The notes under the pieces are model-generated. The model searched no databases. It was not told where the DNA came from and saw only the letters and a list, made by a program, of their open reading frames with translations. A program made the translations under genes and the position numbers. From Paraburkholderia hayleyella (GTDB lineage: Bacteria > Pseudomonadota > Gammaproteobacteria > Burkholderiales > Burkholderiaceae): a DNA stretch of 64,000 nucleotides. Of the stretch, positions 21,071 through 30,852 are shown piece after piece; within the stretch, counting starts at the first letter, position 1; every line of letters starts with the position of its first letter. The DNA lies in NCBI RefSeq assembly GCF_009455685.1, contig NZ_QPES01000001.1:2294001-2358000 (forward strand), read 5' to 3'.

Positions 21071-22661
21071 GCGTCAAGGGGAAGTTTCCCCGCACGGTCA
21101 GGCCACCGGCACCCAAAATGACGTTGCCGCTCACGTCCACACCACCTGGCTCTCCCGATTGAAGCTCCCCGCCATTCGCGGTAATCGTACCGGGTAGCGC
21201 ACCGGCCCCGCCCGCGATCACCAGCGCGCCATTGTTGAGTGCCGTATCCATGAAAGCGGTCGCACCACTGAGCGTCCAGGTGCCGCTGGTGAGCGTCAAA
21301 TGGGAAAAATTCCGGTAGGTATTGGTCGAGACATTCCCGGAGCCAGACAATGAGCCCGCCGCGTCGCCGTTATTGCTCAGCTCCAGCGTGTTATTGCCTC
21401 CGGCACCGCCATCAACCACGCCTGGTGCGGCAAAGGTAAGGGCAGGATTGCTCGCTAGCCCGGTGAGCGGCACGCTGGCTGTGCTGCCCCCCGCACTAAT
21501 GACCGAGCCCGTTATCGCAGTAAAGGTATTGGCACCGCCCGCTCCCAGGGAGACGCTGCCGTTGATCGTCCCGGCATTGAAAAACGTGTTGCCTGCGCTC
21601 GATTTATCGAACGCCACGCGGCCGGTGATCACGCCAGTTGCCTCATTGGTCATGATGACCTTGCCGCCGCCCTGGACGGCAACGACCGGCGCCTCCGAAG
21701 CCAGCTTTCCCGGCGCACCGGTTAACGCCACGAGATTCAGGGTGCCCGCATTGCTAATCGTGGTCGTGCCGTTTGCGCTATTGCGGAGATCCAGCGCCAG
21801 ACCTCCTAACGAAGATAGCGAGCCGGTTGTCGGGTTATACGTGGTGCTGTTACTCCCCGAGATCGTAGCGCCCGCCAGATTGCTCACGACATTCAGACCA
21901 AGCAGCGACGTCGTTCCCAGCACGACGGCAGTCGTGGGAGACGTTGCGGAGCCACTCAGAGCCGCGCTGACTGTTCCCTGGTTGGAAAACTGGATATTGG
22001 CTCCCGTCAGGCTCATCGGCGTCCCGCCTAATCCCGCACTGATGCCCACGGTGGCGGAAGGGAGAACAGACACGATCAAGCCGTTTGTGCCGCTGCTAAA
22101 AACGTTCGTCGAACCCGAGCATGTCACACTTGCACCGGCCGTTACGCACGCCGCCCAGGCCACAGGGCTGCCGCTCGCGTAAAAAACCACGGTGAAAAAC
22201 ACCCAACCGAGTGACCGTAACAAGCTTGCGCGCGCGAGCCCATCAAGGCGGCCGGTCCCGCCCGCGCCAGGCTGGGCACCGCGAACGCCAGACGCGGCGC
22301 CCCGTTCCCGCCTTTGCGCACGTTGTTCGGAATGCCCCCGGCCACGTCCTTTCACCAACTCGGAAGCCACCACAAACGCGTTGTGCACGCCACTCCACAC
22401 CACCCGATAGACCTTGCTCATTGTTCCCCGCCCGTCAATTTTGTTCAGTTCGATGTATCGACGGCTTCGGTTTGCAGACACGAATGGCCGTCATGGCGCG
22501 AAGCGGAGCCTGTCCGTCAGCGGATACGTTGTGTGTTGAGTGAAATGCGCGAAGACTTTCGCGCAGAGATCGCGTCTGAGCGCGGCATGGCGGGTGTGGG
22601 CGCGGCTGCGGATACTCCGCGGCCCTGCCGGATGAAGCCGGAAAACGCGGCGGTAACAGAT

Positions 22662-22715
22662 GCGATAGACGCAATAGATGCGGCAGATGCGGCAAACGCG
22701 GCAAACGCGAACACG
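22662..22715. repeat. 9-bp imperfect tandem repeat, 6 copies
   Basis: Units gcgatagac, gcaatagat, gcggcagat, gcggcaaac, gcggcaaac and gcgaacacg run head to tail in non-coding DNA. Confidence 0.75.
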
Positions 22716-22866
22716 CTCTCGCAGCGTCACCCACCGATTGATGCTGACAAACCACGAACGCATCCGTGGTCACGATGATTCGATCCTCGACCGGCATGTC
22801 CATGCCCACGCATGTTGTTATTCACTCAAAGGCCGTTGAGCAGTCTGAATAGCAACGGTTGCTGTA

Positions 22867-22890
22867 TCAGGCGGACGCTATGCCGCCTGA
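22867..22890. other. Stem-loop
   Basis: An 8-bp stem (TCAGGCGG / CCGCCTGA) closes an 8-base loop. It may be a terminator fragment; no T-run follows directly. Confidence 0.45.
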
Positions 22891-23001
22891 ATATTCTTTC
22901 AGTAACATTGCGTCAGAATCCGTTCCGGTTTTAGGCAATTATTTTTGGGATACGGCGATAGACACGCTCACAACAGAGGTAGAACAGGGGTAAACCATTC
23001 A

Positions 23002-23036
23002 GCCAGGAGCCTTTGTGGTCAAGGCTCCCGGCTGAT
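23002..23036. other. Strong stem-loop in non-coding DNA
   Basis: CAGCC-A-GGAGCCTT pairs with AAGGCTCC-C-GGCTG around a 7-base loop: 13 base pairs with one mismatch, followed by attt. It could be a terminator or a structured RNA. Confidence 0.5.
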
Positions 23037-23241
23037 TTGAGCGGGGCGATTCCAGCGCTGGCGGGTTCTGGCAAGGGCCATGCCAGCAAAGCGTGGAACT
23101 TTCCGTTGGAGTGCGTTACCTAGACGAGAGCTGAGCGAGTGATGTCTCAATAAGGCGGGTCGCCAATGACCTGCCTGATGGGGATAACACATGCAAGGCA
23201 TGTCCGATAAATAAATTCAATTAATCACCGAGAGGAACCTT

Positions 23242-23262
23242 ATGAATCACGACGACCCGTAA
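23242..23262 (+). other. Six-codon open frame with ribosome-binding site
   Basis: A GAGAGGA sequence lies six bases before ATG-AAT-CAC-GAC-GAC-CCG-TAA (MNHDDP). It stands 122 bases before the orphan gene and could be a leader peptide or the scar of a lost gene. Confidence 0.3.
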
Positions 23263-23383
23263 TCGTTATGGCATCGCAACACTGTCCCACCCTGCATTAA
23301 CGACAAGCCCGGTGTTGGGTCATGGATGAATGCCACAACACATGCGGCAGACCAATATTATTAATTATTATGAGAGCCATTCG

Positions 23384-23887
23384 ATGATACATTCCACGCC
23401 AATTCAAAATAAATCAAATAATCCTTCAAATAATTCCATCAACCATTCTGATAACGATCAAGACAACAGCATAAAACAGGGATTTTTTTCCGGTTTAAAT
23501 AAAAAAATTAGTTCAACTTTCCCCTTGTCACCCAGGGCCGCCGGCTATTCAATGACAGTGGGCGCCGCACTGATTGCAATAAGTTTTCTTGACGGCATAC
23601 CCGCAATGCTTATCGTTGACGACATGAAACAAGCGATCGGGCCCGATAGTTCAAGCACTGCTTTTCACGGAAATTTTCTCACTGAAAATGAGAAGCCAAT
23701 TCTTGCAGGCATGGCGGGGCTATTTGTTTCTGGCACCATACTAACTATAGCTGGCATGCACGGTATCATTCGTGCTTGCCGCCTCCCCGATGCAGAAAAT
23801 CAAGCGTTAATCAAAGACAATGACCAGATCCAAAATTACAATTCAACGGACATTAGCATCAATATTAAAAAAGACAATAACGTTTAA
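23384..23887 (+). CDS. Orphan low-GC protein with two predicted membrane helices
   Basis: The product has 167 residues from ATG 23384, chosen because GAGAG lies about 8 bases upstream; an in-frame ATG at 23330 would add 18 residues. I recognise no family. The first ~50 residues are rich in Asn, Ser and Asp (NKSNNPSNNSINHSDN). Two hydrophobic stretches follow, about residues 56-80 (AAGYSMTVGAALIAISFLDG) and 108-130 (ILAGMAGLFVSGTILTIAGM). The tail is again Asn/Asp/Lys-rich. Composition and codon use are far more AT-rich than the neighbours, suggesting acquisition by transfer. The polar ends and paired helices recall small secreted membrane-inserting proteins, but that is a guess. Confidence 0.6.
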   Translation: MIHSTPIQNKSNNPSNNSINHSDNDQDNSIKQGFFSGLNKKISSTFPLSPRAAGYSMTVGAALIAISFLDGIPAMLIVDDMKQAIGPDSSSTAFHGNFLTENEKPILAGMAGLFVSGTILTIAGMHGIIRACRLPDAENQALIKDNDQIQNYNSTDISINIKKDNNV

Positions 23888-24355
23888 TTAACTAAGGCGT
23901 GGTGTCTGATATTTCAGCCGCCACGTTTTATTCCTGGCAGACGACTTAAACCTTGCCGGCAAGTATTTTCCGCAACACGCTATGGCTCGATTCGCAAACC
24001 GGTCATCTCCCCAGTGACTTTAACGTCCTCCCAGACAGGAAACTGATAGCCGGAGCCTCAACCGCTGGAACGATCCCTACACCCAGCGGCCCTACGCGCC
24101 CAGCGCGCCCTTCCAGATCACCACGGCAAAGGTTTCGCACGGGATCGCCCAACGCCTGCGGTACCATAACGCCGTTTCCGGCATGGGCTTCCCTGGCGCG
24201 CGCTCCCGGCTAGTCCAACTGGCTCTTGCCGTTCGGCTAGCGTTCTTTTTTGCGCAGCTCACCCAGCGTTTTCCCAGCGACAATGGCGCTACCCTGCGTA
24301 GCAGGCTCAAACAAAAAACCGCCCCAAACCCCGCGCTTTTCTGGATCAAGGATAA
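23888..24355. other. Non-coding stretch before mutS
   Basis: No credible gene is seen in these 468 bases. GC content returns to the chromosomal level after about 23.95 kb. Frames on both strands lack start sites and family resemblance. The mutS promoter was not identified. Confidence 0.45.
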
Positions 24356-27067
24356 ATGGAAGAAACGCACGCACAACCCAACGCGTCAAACATCATGAGC
24401 CATCACACGCCGATGATGCAGCAGTACCTGCGCATCAAGGCGGAGCACCCCGGCACGCTGGTGTTTTACCGTATGGGCGATTTTTATGAGCTGTTTTTTG
24501 ACGACGCCGAAAAAGCCGCCCGCCTGCTCGACCTCACGCTGACCCAGCGTGGCGCCTCGGGTGGCAACCCGATCAAGATGGCCGGGGTTCCCCATCACGC
24601 CGTCGAACAATATCTCGCCAAGTTGGTCAAGCTCGGCGAATCCGTCGCTATCTGCGAGCAAATTGGCGACCCGGCCACGTCAAAAGGCCCGGTCGAGCGC
24701 AAGGTCATGCGCGTCGTCACACCCGGTACGCTGACGGATGCCGCACTGCTATCCGACAAACGCGACGTGTATCTGCTCGCGGTGTGCGCGGGACATAACC
24801 GGCGCGGAGTCGTCACTCATATCGGCCTCGCCTGGCTCAATCTGGCTAGCGGCGCGTTGCGCCTCGCGGAAGTCGCCGCCGACCAGGTCAGCGCGGTGTT
24901 CGAGCGCATCCGGCCCGCGGAAATCCTGGTCGCGGATACCTCCGCTGAAGCCGCTAGCTGGTCGCCACCCAGCGGGTTTGGCGCATTGACGCGGGTCCCG
25001 GTCTGGCATTTCGATCCCGCCACCGGCGCCCAGCGCCTGCGCGACCAGCTAGGCGTGGCGAGCCTCGAAGGCTTCGGCGCGCACACGCTCTCCAGCGCCT
25101 ACGGCGCCGCCGGGGCGCTGCTGTTATACGCGGCCGCCACGCAAGGCCAGCAGTTACGCCATGTGCTCAGCCTGAAAGTCGAAAACGAATCCGAATACAT
25201 CGGCCTCGATCCCGCTACCCGGCGCAATCTCGAACTCACCGAAACACTGCGTGGCACCGAAGCGCCGACGCTCTGCTCGCTGCTCGACACCTGTTGCACC
25301 ACGATGGGCAGCCGTCTGCTGCGTCACTGGCTGCATCATCCGCCGCGCGATGCCCGCATCGCCCAAGCCCGCCAGCAGGCGCTCGGTGCGCTACTCAATG
25401 GGCCTACCGGTGCGGGCCTCGACGGCTTGCGCAGCGCCTTGCGCCAGATCGCCGATATCGAACGCATCACTGGCCGCCTCGCCTTGCTGTCGGCGCGGCC
25501 CCGCGATTTATCGAGCCTGCGCGACACCTTTACAGCATTGCCCGCATTGCGCACCCAGCTTCAAGCGTTAGTGGCCGATGCGGCGGCGCTCATCCGCATC
25601 GATGCGGCCTTAGCGCCCCCAGTCCCGTGCGCCGAACTGCTGGCTCGCGCCGTCGCCGCCGAACCCGCCGCCATGGTGCGCGATGGCGGCGTGATTGCAC
25701 GCGGCTACGATGCCGAACTGGATGAACTGCGCGACATGTCGGACAACTGCGGGCAGTTTCTGCTTGATCTCGAAACCCGCGAGCGCGAGCGGACCGGTAT
25801 CAGCAATTTGCGCGTCGAATACAACAAGGTGCATGGCTTTTATATTGAAGTCACGCGCGGCCAGACCGACAAGGTGCCCGAGCACTACCGGCGACGTCAG
25901 ACCTTAAAAAACGCCGAACGCTATATCACCCCCGAACTCAAGACCTTCGAAGACAAAGCGCTCTCCGCCCAGGAACGGGCCCTGGCCCGCGAACGCGCGC
26001 TCTATGACGCGCTACTGCAAGCGCTCCTGCCGTTTATTGCCGATTGCCAGCGCGTCGCGGCGGCGCTCGCCGAACTCGATTTGCTGGCCAGCTTTGCCGA
26101 GCGCGCCCGCGCGCTGGACTGGATCGCGCCGGTCTTTGCCGCTAACGCGGGTATTGAGATCGAACAGGGGCGGCATCCGGTCGTCGAAGCCCAGGTCGAG
26201 CAGTTCATCGCCAACGATTGCACGCTCAACGCCGAACGCAAACTGTTGCTGGTGACCGGCCCCAACATGGGGGGCAAATCCACGTTCATGCGGCAAACCG
26301 CGCTGATCGCCTTACTGGCTTATGTCGGCAGTTACGTGCCTGCCAGGCGGGCGGCATTCGGCCCGATTGACCGGATCTTCACCCGCATTGGCGCCGCGGA
26401 TGATCTGGCCGGCGGCCGCTCGACCTTCATGGTGGAAATGACGGAAGCCGCCGCGATCCTCAACGAGGCAACGCCGCAAAGCCTGGTGTTAATGGACGAA
26501 ATTGGCCGTGGCACCTCAACTTTCGATGGCCTCGCCCTCGCATGGGCGATCGCGCGCCACCTGCTGAACCAGAACGGCTGCCATTCGCTCTTCGCCACCC
26601 ATTATTTCGAACTGACCCAACTGCCTGCCGAGTTTCCTCAGGCCGCGAACGTGCATCTTTCGGCCGTCGAACATGATCATGGCATTGTGTTCTTGCACGC
26701 GGTCAGCGAAGGCCCGGCAAACCAGAGCTATGGCTTGCAGGTCGCGCAACTGGCCGGCGTGCCCGCCGCCGTGATCCGCGCGGCACGAAAGCATCTGGCG
26801 CATCTGGAACAGCAATCCGCGATGCGGCCAACCCCGCAACTCGATCTCTTTGCCCTGGCGCCGGCAGTGGCTACGGACGATTCAGACAATATGGACGATA
26901 CGCCCTCCGGCCATCCCCCCCCTCCTCTAGAATCCGCCTCCCTGGCAGCCCAGGCGCTCGTCGAACGGCTGCGCACCCTCGATCCCAATGAGCTGCGCGC
27001 CAAAGATGCGCTTGACCTGCTCTATGAATTGCACGAACAGGCCCATGCCGCGGATGTGGGCCACTAG
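24356..27067 (+). CDS. mutS: DNA mismatch repair protein MutS
   Basis: MutS detects mismatches and small loops and, with MutL and ATP, starts strand-directed repair. The 903-residue protein has the mismatch-reading motif [12 protein letters not shown] near residue 38, connector and lever domains, Walker [13 protein letters not shown] near residue 635, Walker [18 protein letters not shown] and the C-terminal dimer helices ([17 protein letters not shown]). ATG 24356 is preceded by AAGGA and gives the usual short N-terminal extension before [12 protein letters not shown]; a later ATG lies at 24395. A C8 tract (26915-26922, codons about 854-856) lies in a Pro-rich linker before the last ~45 residues. 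The next gene overlaps its 3' end. Confidence 0.97.
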   Translation: MEETHAQPNASNIMSHHTPMMQQYLRIKAEHPGTLVFYRMGDFYELFFDDAEKAARLLDLTLTQRGASGGNPIKMAGVPHHAVEQYLAKLVKLGESVAICEQIGDPATSKGPVERKVMRVVTPGTLTDAALLSDKRDVYLLAVCAGHNRRGVVTHIGLAWLNLASGALRLAEVAADQVSAVFERIRPAEILVADTSAEAASWSPPSGFGALTRVPVWHFDPATGAQRLRDQLGVASLEGFGAHTLSSAYGAAGALLLYAAATQGQQLRHVLSLKVENESEYIGLDPATRRNLELTETLRGTEAPTLCSLLDTCCTTMGSRLLRHWLHHPPRDARIAQARQQALGALLNGPTGAGLDGLRSALRQIADIERITGRLALLSARPRDLSSLRDTFTALPALRTQLQALVADAAALIRIDAALAPPVPCAELLARAVAAEPAAMVRDGGVIARGYDAELDELRDMSDNCGQFLLDLETRERERTGISNLRVEYNKVHGFYIEVTRGQTDKVPEHYRRRQTLKNAERYITPELKTFEDKALSAQERALARERALYDALLQALLPFIADCQRVAAALAELDLLASFAERARALDWIAPVFAANAGIEIEQGRHPVVEAQVEQFIANDCTLNAERKLLLVTGPNMGGKSTFMRQTALIALLAYVGSYVPARRAAFGPIDRIFTRIGAADDLAGGRSTFMVEMTEAAAILNEATPQSLVLMDEIGRGTSTFDGLALAWAIARHLLNQNGCHSLFATHYFELTQLPAEFPQAANVHLSAVEHDHGIVFLHAVSEGPANQSYGLQVAQLAGVPAAVIRAARKHLAHLEQQSAMRPTPQLDLFALAPAVATDDSDNMDDTPSGHPPPPLESASLAAQALVERLRTLDPNELRAKDALDLLYELHEQAHAADVGH

Positions 27068-28361
27068 CTTGCGGCCTCAATGGCTATCGTGGCTGCCGCG
27101 ACAGCCTCGGCCTGGCCTGTTGCTCATGGCGGCGGCCCTGTATTGGGCTGCCGTGCCGCCCACCCTGGCACGCCAGGTGCATCCCTCACAACCGGCGCCT
27201 GACGCACGCTATACCTTCGCGGTCATCGCCGACACGTTGCAAAGCCCGGCCGACGAAGCCCCGACGCAACGCATGCTCAGTGCCATTGGCCACGATCCAG
27301 CCGTGTCATTCATCGTGTATGACGGCAACCTGAAAAGTGCCCGGGAAGCGTGTCAGGACACGCTTTACGAACGTCGCCAGGCGATCCTCGAAGCCGCCCG
27401 GCCCGCCTTGATTTTTGTGCCGGGCCCGCATGACTGGATTGACTGCGGCAAGGCGGGTGCAGGCGGCTTCGATCCGGTCGAGCGTCTGGATTTACTGCGG
27501 CAGACGCTTTTTGCCAGCGCGAGCTCGATGGGCCAAAACCCGCTTCCGTTAAGACGCGAAAGTGAAATCTCCCGTTTTCGGCCCTACCGTGAAAATGTGC
27601 GCTGGCTGGTTGGCAATACGGTATTTATTAGTTTGAATGTGTCCGGCGCAAATAATCATTACCTCAACGCGGGTGGACGCAATGGCGAATTCGAGGACAG
27701 AACCATCGCTAACGGCTTCTGGCTCGCGCACGCCGCCGAATATGCAAAGCGGCGGGCAGCCAGCGCCATCGTCGTGCTGATTCAGGGCAACCCTAACTTC
27801 GAACGCTATGAGCGGCCTGAGCATTTCAGGTGGCTACGTTTTACAGCGTATCCACGACGGGATGGCTATCTGGAATTCAAACGGAATCTGCTCAAGCTGG
27901 CGCAAACGTTCCGTGGCCCGGTTGTGCTGATTCACCCTGATGTGAGCCCCATGCGCGGAGGGTTTTCGATTAATCGGCCGCTACACAATGACAAGGGCCT
28001 CATCGTGCCGAACCTGACGCGGATCACCTTCGCGCCAGAAGACCGGCTCAACCAGTGGCTTCAGATTGATGCTGACATGGCACGTCATCCGCCATTTAAA
28101 GTCAGCATGCACACTGTGCCGAAACACATGCCACTGCTGCCCGTACAAGCGCCACCCGCAACAGCGGATGAGCGTCATGAAAACGCGAGGCCGCCGGTGC
28201 CCGTGCCGCATCCAGCGCCGTCAGCGCCACGGCCCGACATGCCACCGATTCTGCCGGAACCGGAGTCGGAGCCCGTCCAGGAGCCGGGCCCCACGTGGCA
28301 CAACAGACACCAGGAACATAACGAACACGACTGGCAAGAGCAGGAAACAAACCTGCCCTGA
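27054..28361 (+). CDS. Exported metallophosphoesterase-like protein
   Basis: The predicted product has 435 residues from ATG 27054, which overlaps the mutS stop by 14 bases and suggests translational coupling; an earlier frame start at 26988 is less likely. The N-terminus has a basic stretch and a hydrophobic segment ([16 protein letters not shown]), a signal peptide or anchor. The core resembles calcineurin-like phosphoesterases in outline: FAVIADT, VYDGNLK and FVPGPHDW stand where D-x-H, GDN and GNHD motifs usually occur, but several metal residues differ, so activity is uncertain. The last ~65 residues are Pro/Glu/His-rich. The substrate is unknown. Confidence 0.6.
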   Translation: MWATSLRPQWLSWLPRQPRPGLLLMAAALYWAAVPPTLARQVHPSQPAPDARYTFAVIADTLQSPADEAPTQRMLSAIGHDPAVSFIVYDGNLKSAREACQDTLYERRQAILEAARPALIFVPGPHDWIDCGKAGAGGFDPVERLDLLRQTLFASASSMGQNPLPLRRESEISRFRPYRENVRWLVGNTVFISLNVSGANNHYLNAGGRNGEFEDRTIANGFWLAHAAEYAKRRAASAIVVLIQGNPNFERYERPEHFRWLRFTAYPRRDGYLEFKRNLLKLAQTFRGPVVLIHPDVSPMRGGFSINRPLHNDKGLIVPNLTRITFAPEDRLNQWLQIDADMARHPPFKVSMHTVPKHMPLLPVQAPPATADERHENARPPVPVPHPAPSAPRPDMPPILPEPESEPVQEPGPTWHNRHQEHNEHDWQEQETNLP

Positions 28362-28407
28362 CCCGGACAACCGCGTGGCTTGAGCAAAACAATTGCTGAA
28401 TACAGAA

Positions 28408-28426
28408 CAATCGCAGAACGCGATTG
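28408..28426. terminator. Weak hairpin between convergent genes
   Basis: CAATCGC pairs with GCGATTG around a 5-base loop, between the phosphoesterase-like gene and the FKBP gene. No T-run follows on either strand, so termination is only a possibility. Confidence 0.3.
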
Positions 28427-28442
28427 CAGAATTGCAGAAGGA

Positions 28443-29018
28443 TTAATGCAAGGTAGGACCTGATTTGCCCGGTGCGCCATTGACGCCATCCGTCTCGTCG
28501 TCTTCACCGGGAATTTCGATGCCATCGACGCCGTGGGGATGTTCCTGCTCGATTTCATCTTGCGTGGCAAGCCGCACTTCCTGAACAACCAGCGAAAACC
28601 GCAAGGCCATGCCCGCCAGCGGATGATTGCCATCCAGCACGACTTTGTCTTCTGTGACTTCTGTCACCGTGTAGATGAGGGAATCCAGGTCTTCGTCGCC
28701 TTCTTCTGGCGTGCCTTCAAACTGCATGCCCACTTCGAGCGGCTCGGGGAAGCGGCTACGCGGCTCGATCTTGACGAGCTCTGGATCATATTCGCCAAAA
28801 GCATCTTGCGGTTCGAGCTGAATCTGGGTTTCGAAGCCCGACTCACGGCCGTCGAGTTCTTCCTCGATCTTGGGGAACGTGCCATCATAGCCGCCGTGCA
28901 GATAAACCATCGGCTCGTCGCTTTCCTCAATCAGATTGCCCTGCGCATCCGAAAGCTTATAAGCGACTGACACGACTGTGTTCTTTGCTATTTTGACGGT
29001 GTTCTTTGCTATTTTCAT
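28443..29018 (-). CDS. FKBP-type peptidyl-prolyl isomerase, SlyD/SlpA-like
   Basis: A 191-residue prolyl isomerase and folding helper of the SlyD type. FKBP motifs are visible: VAYKLSDAQGNLIEES, MVYLHGGYDGTFPKIEEELDG and, after the inserted flap domain, NHPLAGMALRFSLVVQEV. The C-terminus is acidic (Glu/Asp/Gly-rich) and lacks the His-rich metal tail of E. coli SlyD. ATG 29018 is chosen because GGAG stands 7-8 bases upstream; the frame is open to 29075. The N-terminus carries a 7-residue tandem duplication (KIAKNTV twice). It is divergent from the cupin gene with only 33 bases between start codons. Confidence 0.9.
   Translation of the reverse strand: MKIAKNTVKIAKNTVVSVAYKLSDAQGNLIEESDEPMVYLHGGYDGTFPKIEEELDGRESGFETQIQLEPQDAFGEYDPELVKIEPRSRFPEPLEVGMQFEGTPEEGDEDLDSLIYTVTEVTEDKVVLDGNHPLAGMALRFSLVVQEVRLATQDEIEQEHPHGVDGIEIPGEDDETDGVNGAPGKSGPTLH
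28974..29015 (-). repeat. 21-bp in-frame tandem duplication in the FKBP gene
   Basis: Codons 2-8 and 9-15 both encode KIAKNTV; the two 21-bp copies differ at one base. Confidence 0.95.
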
Positions 29019-29043
29019 TCGATTCTCCAGAATACAGAGTTCA

Positions 29044-29049
29044 ATTATA
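29044..29049 (-). promoter_or_regulatory. -10 box for the FKBP gene
   Basis: A consensus TATAAT on the minus strand lies 25 bases before the ATG at 29018, leaving a leader of about 20 bases with the GGAG site. The -35 region falls within the start of the divergent cupin gene and is a poor match. Confidence 0.5.
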
Positions 29050-29051
29050 CG

Positions 29052-30281
29052 ATGCCCAAGCGGCCCCAAGCGCATACAACCGGCCCTGGCTTAAGCCAAA
29101 TTTCAGTGCCGCCTCAGCCTCCTGCTCCCGATATCCCGACGGCCCTTCTCGGCAATCTGACACCGGCCCAGTTCATGCGCCAGTACTGGCAAAAAAAGCC
29201 CTTGCTCGTGCGCCAGGCGATTCCCGGCGTGACACCTCCCGTGTCCCGCGATGCGCTGTTCGAGATGGCTGGCGAGGACGCCGAAGCCCGGCTTGTCACG
29301 CACTTTCGCCACAAATGGCAGATGCAACAGGGTCCGTTTGCCGCGGGGGACCTCCCGTCTGTGCGGCAGCGCGCATGGACCCTGCTCGTCCAGGGGGTCG
29401 ACCTGCACAACGACTGTGCCCGCGCCCTGCTTGAGCGGTTTCGCTTTGTGCCCGATGTGCGGCTCGATGATCTGATGATGTCTTACGCAACCGATGGCGG
29501 TGGCGTAGGAGCGCATTTCGACTCGTATGATGTGTTTTTGCTGCAAGTGCACGGCAAGCGCCGCTGGCGTATTGGCGCGCAACGCGATTTGTCGCTGCGA
29601 GCCGATCTGCCGCTAAAAGTACTGCAGCATTTCGAGCCCGATGAGGAATGGCTGCTCGAACCCGGCGACATGCTGTATTTGCCGCCTCATATCGCTCACG
29701 ATGGTGTCGCCGAAGGCGAGTGCATGACCTGTTCCATTGGCTTTCGCGCGCCTTCGGCGGACGAGCTGACCACGCAGTTTCTCTACTACCTGGCTGAACG
29801 CGGTGAACTCTCGGCACGTTCATCGGCGGCACGTTACCGTGACCCCCAGCAAACTGCCGTGCAGCATCCCGCCCAGTTGCCGGATGCACTGGTTGAACGG
29901 GTTGAAGCTATTCTTGCCAAGGCAACATGGAACTCACGTCATGTTGCGTCTTTTCTGGGTACCCATTTCAGCGAACCGAAACCTCATGTGGTATTTGAGC
30001 CGCCGCAGCGGCCGCTCGACGAAATGCGCTTTATTCGGCGCGCATTAATCTCCGGCCTCCGGCTCGACCGAAAAACCCTTTTGCTTTACGACAACCGGTC
30101 GTATTTTCTCAATGGAGAAGAAAATCGTGTGTCTGGCCTGAAGAAGTGGTTACCCGAGCTAGCGGACAAGCGCTATCTCACAGCGGCACGCTTTTTAACA
30201 CTCTCAAGCGATTCGTCGGTGACAGCACTACTGCACGAGTGGTATTGTGCGGGCTGGATCCAGATTGGCGCCCACGCTTAG
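29052..30281 (+). CDS. JmjC/cupin-domain oxygenase, RoxA/YcfD-like
   Basis: A 409-residue Fe(II)/2-oxoglutarate oxygenase of the family in which E. coli YcfD (RoxA) hydroxylates an arginine of ribosomal protein L16. The N-terminal motif AQFMRQYWQKKPLLVRQA is typical. The metal triad is visible as AHFDSYDVF (H155, D157) and HIAHDGV near residue 215. A dimerisation and winged-helix C-terminal part follows. The exact substrate in this organism is inferred from the family. The start at 29052 has no Shine-Dalgarno and lies only 33 bases from the divergent FKBP start; an alternative GTG about 50 bases downstream cannot be excluded. Confidence 0.85.
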   Translation: MPKRPQAHTTGPGLSQISVPPQPPAPDIPTALLGNLTPAQFMRQYWQKKPLLVRQAIPGVTPPVSRDALFEMAGEDAEARLVTHFRHKWQMQQGPFAAGDLPSVRQRAWTLLVQGVDLHNDCARALLERFRFVPDVRLDDLMMSYATDGGGVGAHFDSYDVFLLQVHGKRRWRIGAQRDLSLRADLPLKVLQHFEPDEEWLLEPGDMLYLPPHIAHDGVAEGECMTCSIGFRAPSADELTTQFLYYLAERGELSARSSAARYRDPQQTAVQHPAQLPDALVERVEAILAKATWNSRHVASFLGTHFSEPKPHVVFEPPQRPLDEMRFIRRALISGLRLDRKTLLLYDNRSYFLNGEENRVSGLKKWLPELADKRYLTAARFLTLSSDSSVTALLHEWYCAGWIQIGAHA

Positions 30282-30350
30282 TCTCGTTCGTGTATCTTTC
30301 CGTACTGTCAAATTTTGTATGGGAAAGACAACGTATTGACCCCGGATTTA

Positions 30351-30379
30351 TCGACGGTCAGAACGAAAGTGCCTATAAT
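30351..30379 (+). promoter_or_regulatory. Sigma-70-like promoter of the Ala-rich lipoprotein
   Basis: TCGACG (30351-30356) and TATAAT (30374-30379) are separated by 17 bases. The predicted transcript would have a leader of about 120 bases before the ATG at 30510. Confidence 0.6.
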
Positions 30380-30509
30380 TCCCGCCCAAGCCGTAGGAAA
30401 GATTCACGCTCTGAAGTGCATCTCCACCAGCGGCCCAGGTCGGTGTTGGAGCACATTACCGGTAATATTTTGCGCTGTTGCTTACCTTTAACCATAAAAG
30501 GACGTGATC

Positions 30510-30779
30510 ATGAAGAAATCCCTCCTCGTAGCTTCCCTGTTGGCAGCCGTCGCACTGGCTGCATGCAACAAGAGCAGCGATCAGGCAGCTGTTGCTGCTA
30601 GCGATGCCGCAGCAACGGCTGCTTCAGCAGCTGCTGCAGCTGCTTCAGATGTATCCGCTGCTGTTTCAAACGCTGCTGCTGCTGCGAGCGATGTTGTCGC
30701 TTCGGCTACTGCTGCTGCTTCGGACGCTGCTGCTGCTGCATCGAACGCTGCCGCTGCCGCTACGGGCGCAAGCCAGTAA
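30510..30779 (+). CDS. Small alanine-rich lipoprotein
   Basis: An 89-residue predicted lipoprotein. The signal MKKSLLVASLLAAVALAAC ends in a lipobox (LAAC), so the mature protein would be acylated at Cys19. The rest consists almost entirely of Ala, Ser, Asp and Val in an irregular AAASDAAA/AASNAAA repeat, likely a long helix reminiscent of Lpp-type or envelope-spacer proteins. AAAGGA lies 7 bases before the ATG; a GTG at 30504 is an alternative. A promoter upstream and a strong terminator downstream make it a single-gene unit. Its function is not known. Confidence 0.75.
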   Translation: MKKSLLVASLLAAVALAACNKSSDQAAVAASDAAATAASAAAAAASDVSAAVSNAAAAASDVVASATAAASDAAAAASNAAAAATGASQ

Positions 30780-30852
30780 GCTTTCGCTTGAGCTATTGCT
30801 ATTGCCTTCGGGCGATAGCGGTATCGAAAGGCCAATTGGCCTTTCAGGCGAA

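Larger units (their letters stand above)
12732..22421 (-). pseudogene. Giant autotransporter adhesin passenger (PATR repeats), frameshifted before the barrel
   Basis: The reading starts at 22421 with an extended signal peptide region (MSKVYRVVWSGVHNAFVVASE), then a hydrophobic core and VAWA-ACVTAG as likely signal-peptidase site; a GGGGAA sequence lies just before the ATG. The passenger is a predicted beta-helix with about 28 passenger-associated transport repeats of the form SGxGGIVKQGxGTQTL - NTYTGxTTINxGTLALG. Such proteins are surface adhesins or biofilm factors; the ligand is unknown. After ATGTASLAG the frame runs into about 20 unrelated residues and stops at 12732, while the expected continuation is in the next frame. 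Restoring one G gives a single protein of about 3659 residues. It is marked as pseudogene because of this break; phase variation or a sequence error are equally possible. No regulator gene is adjacent. Confidence 0.85.
22422..23383. other. Long non-coding stretch upstream of the autotransporter and the orphan gene
   Basis: No credible gene was found over these 962 bases. They hold a 9-bp repeat array (22662-22715), two stem-loops (22867-22890 and 23002-23036) and a six-codon reading frame with a good ribosome site (23242-23262). Base composition falls in GC towards 23.2 kb. The autotransporter promoter should lie at its left end, but no strong box was seen. Confidence 0.5.

Noticed and set aside
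22314..22778. 154-codon plus-strand open frame over the autotransporter start and the 9-bp repeat
   Set aside because: Half is antisense to the ESPR region and half is low-complexity repeat; no ribosome site or family.
24092..24376. 94-codon minus-strand open frame before mutS
   Set aside because: No recognisable domain, atypical composition, and it overlaps the mutS start region.
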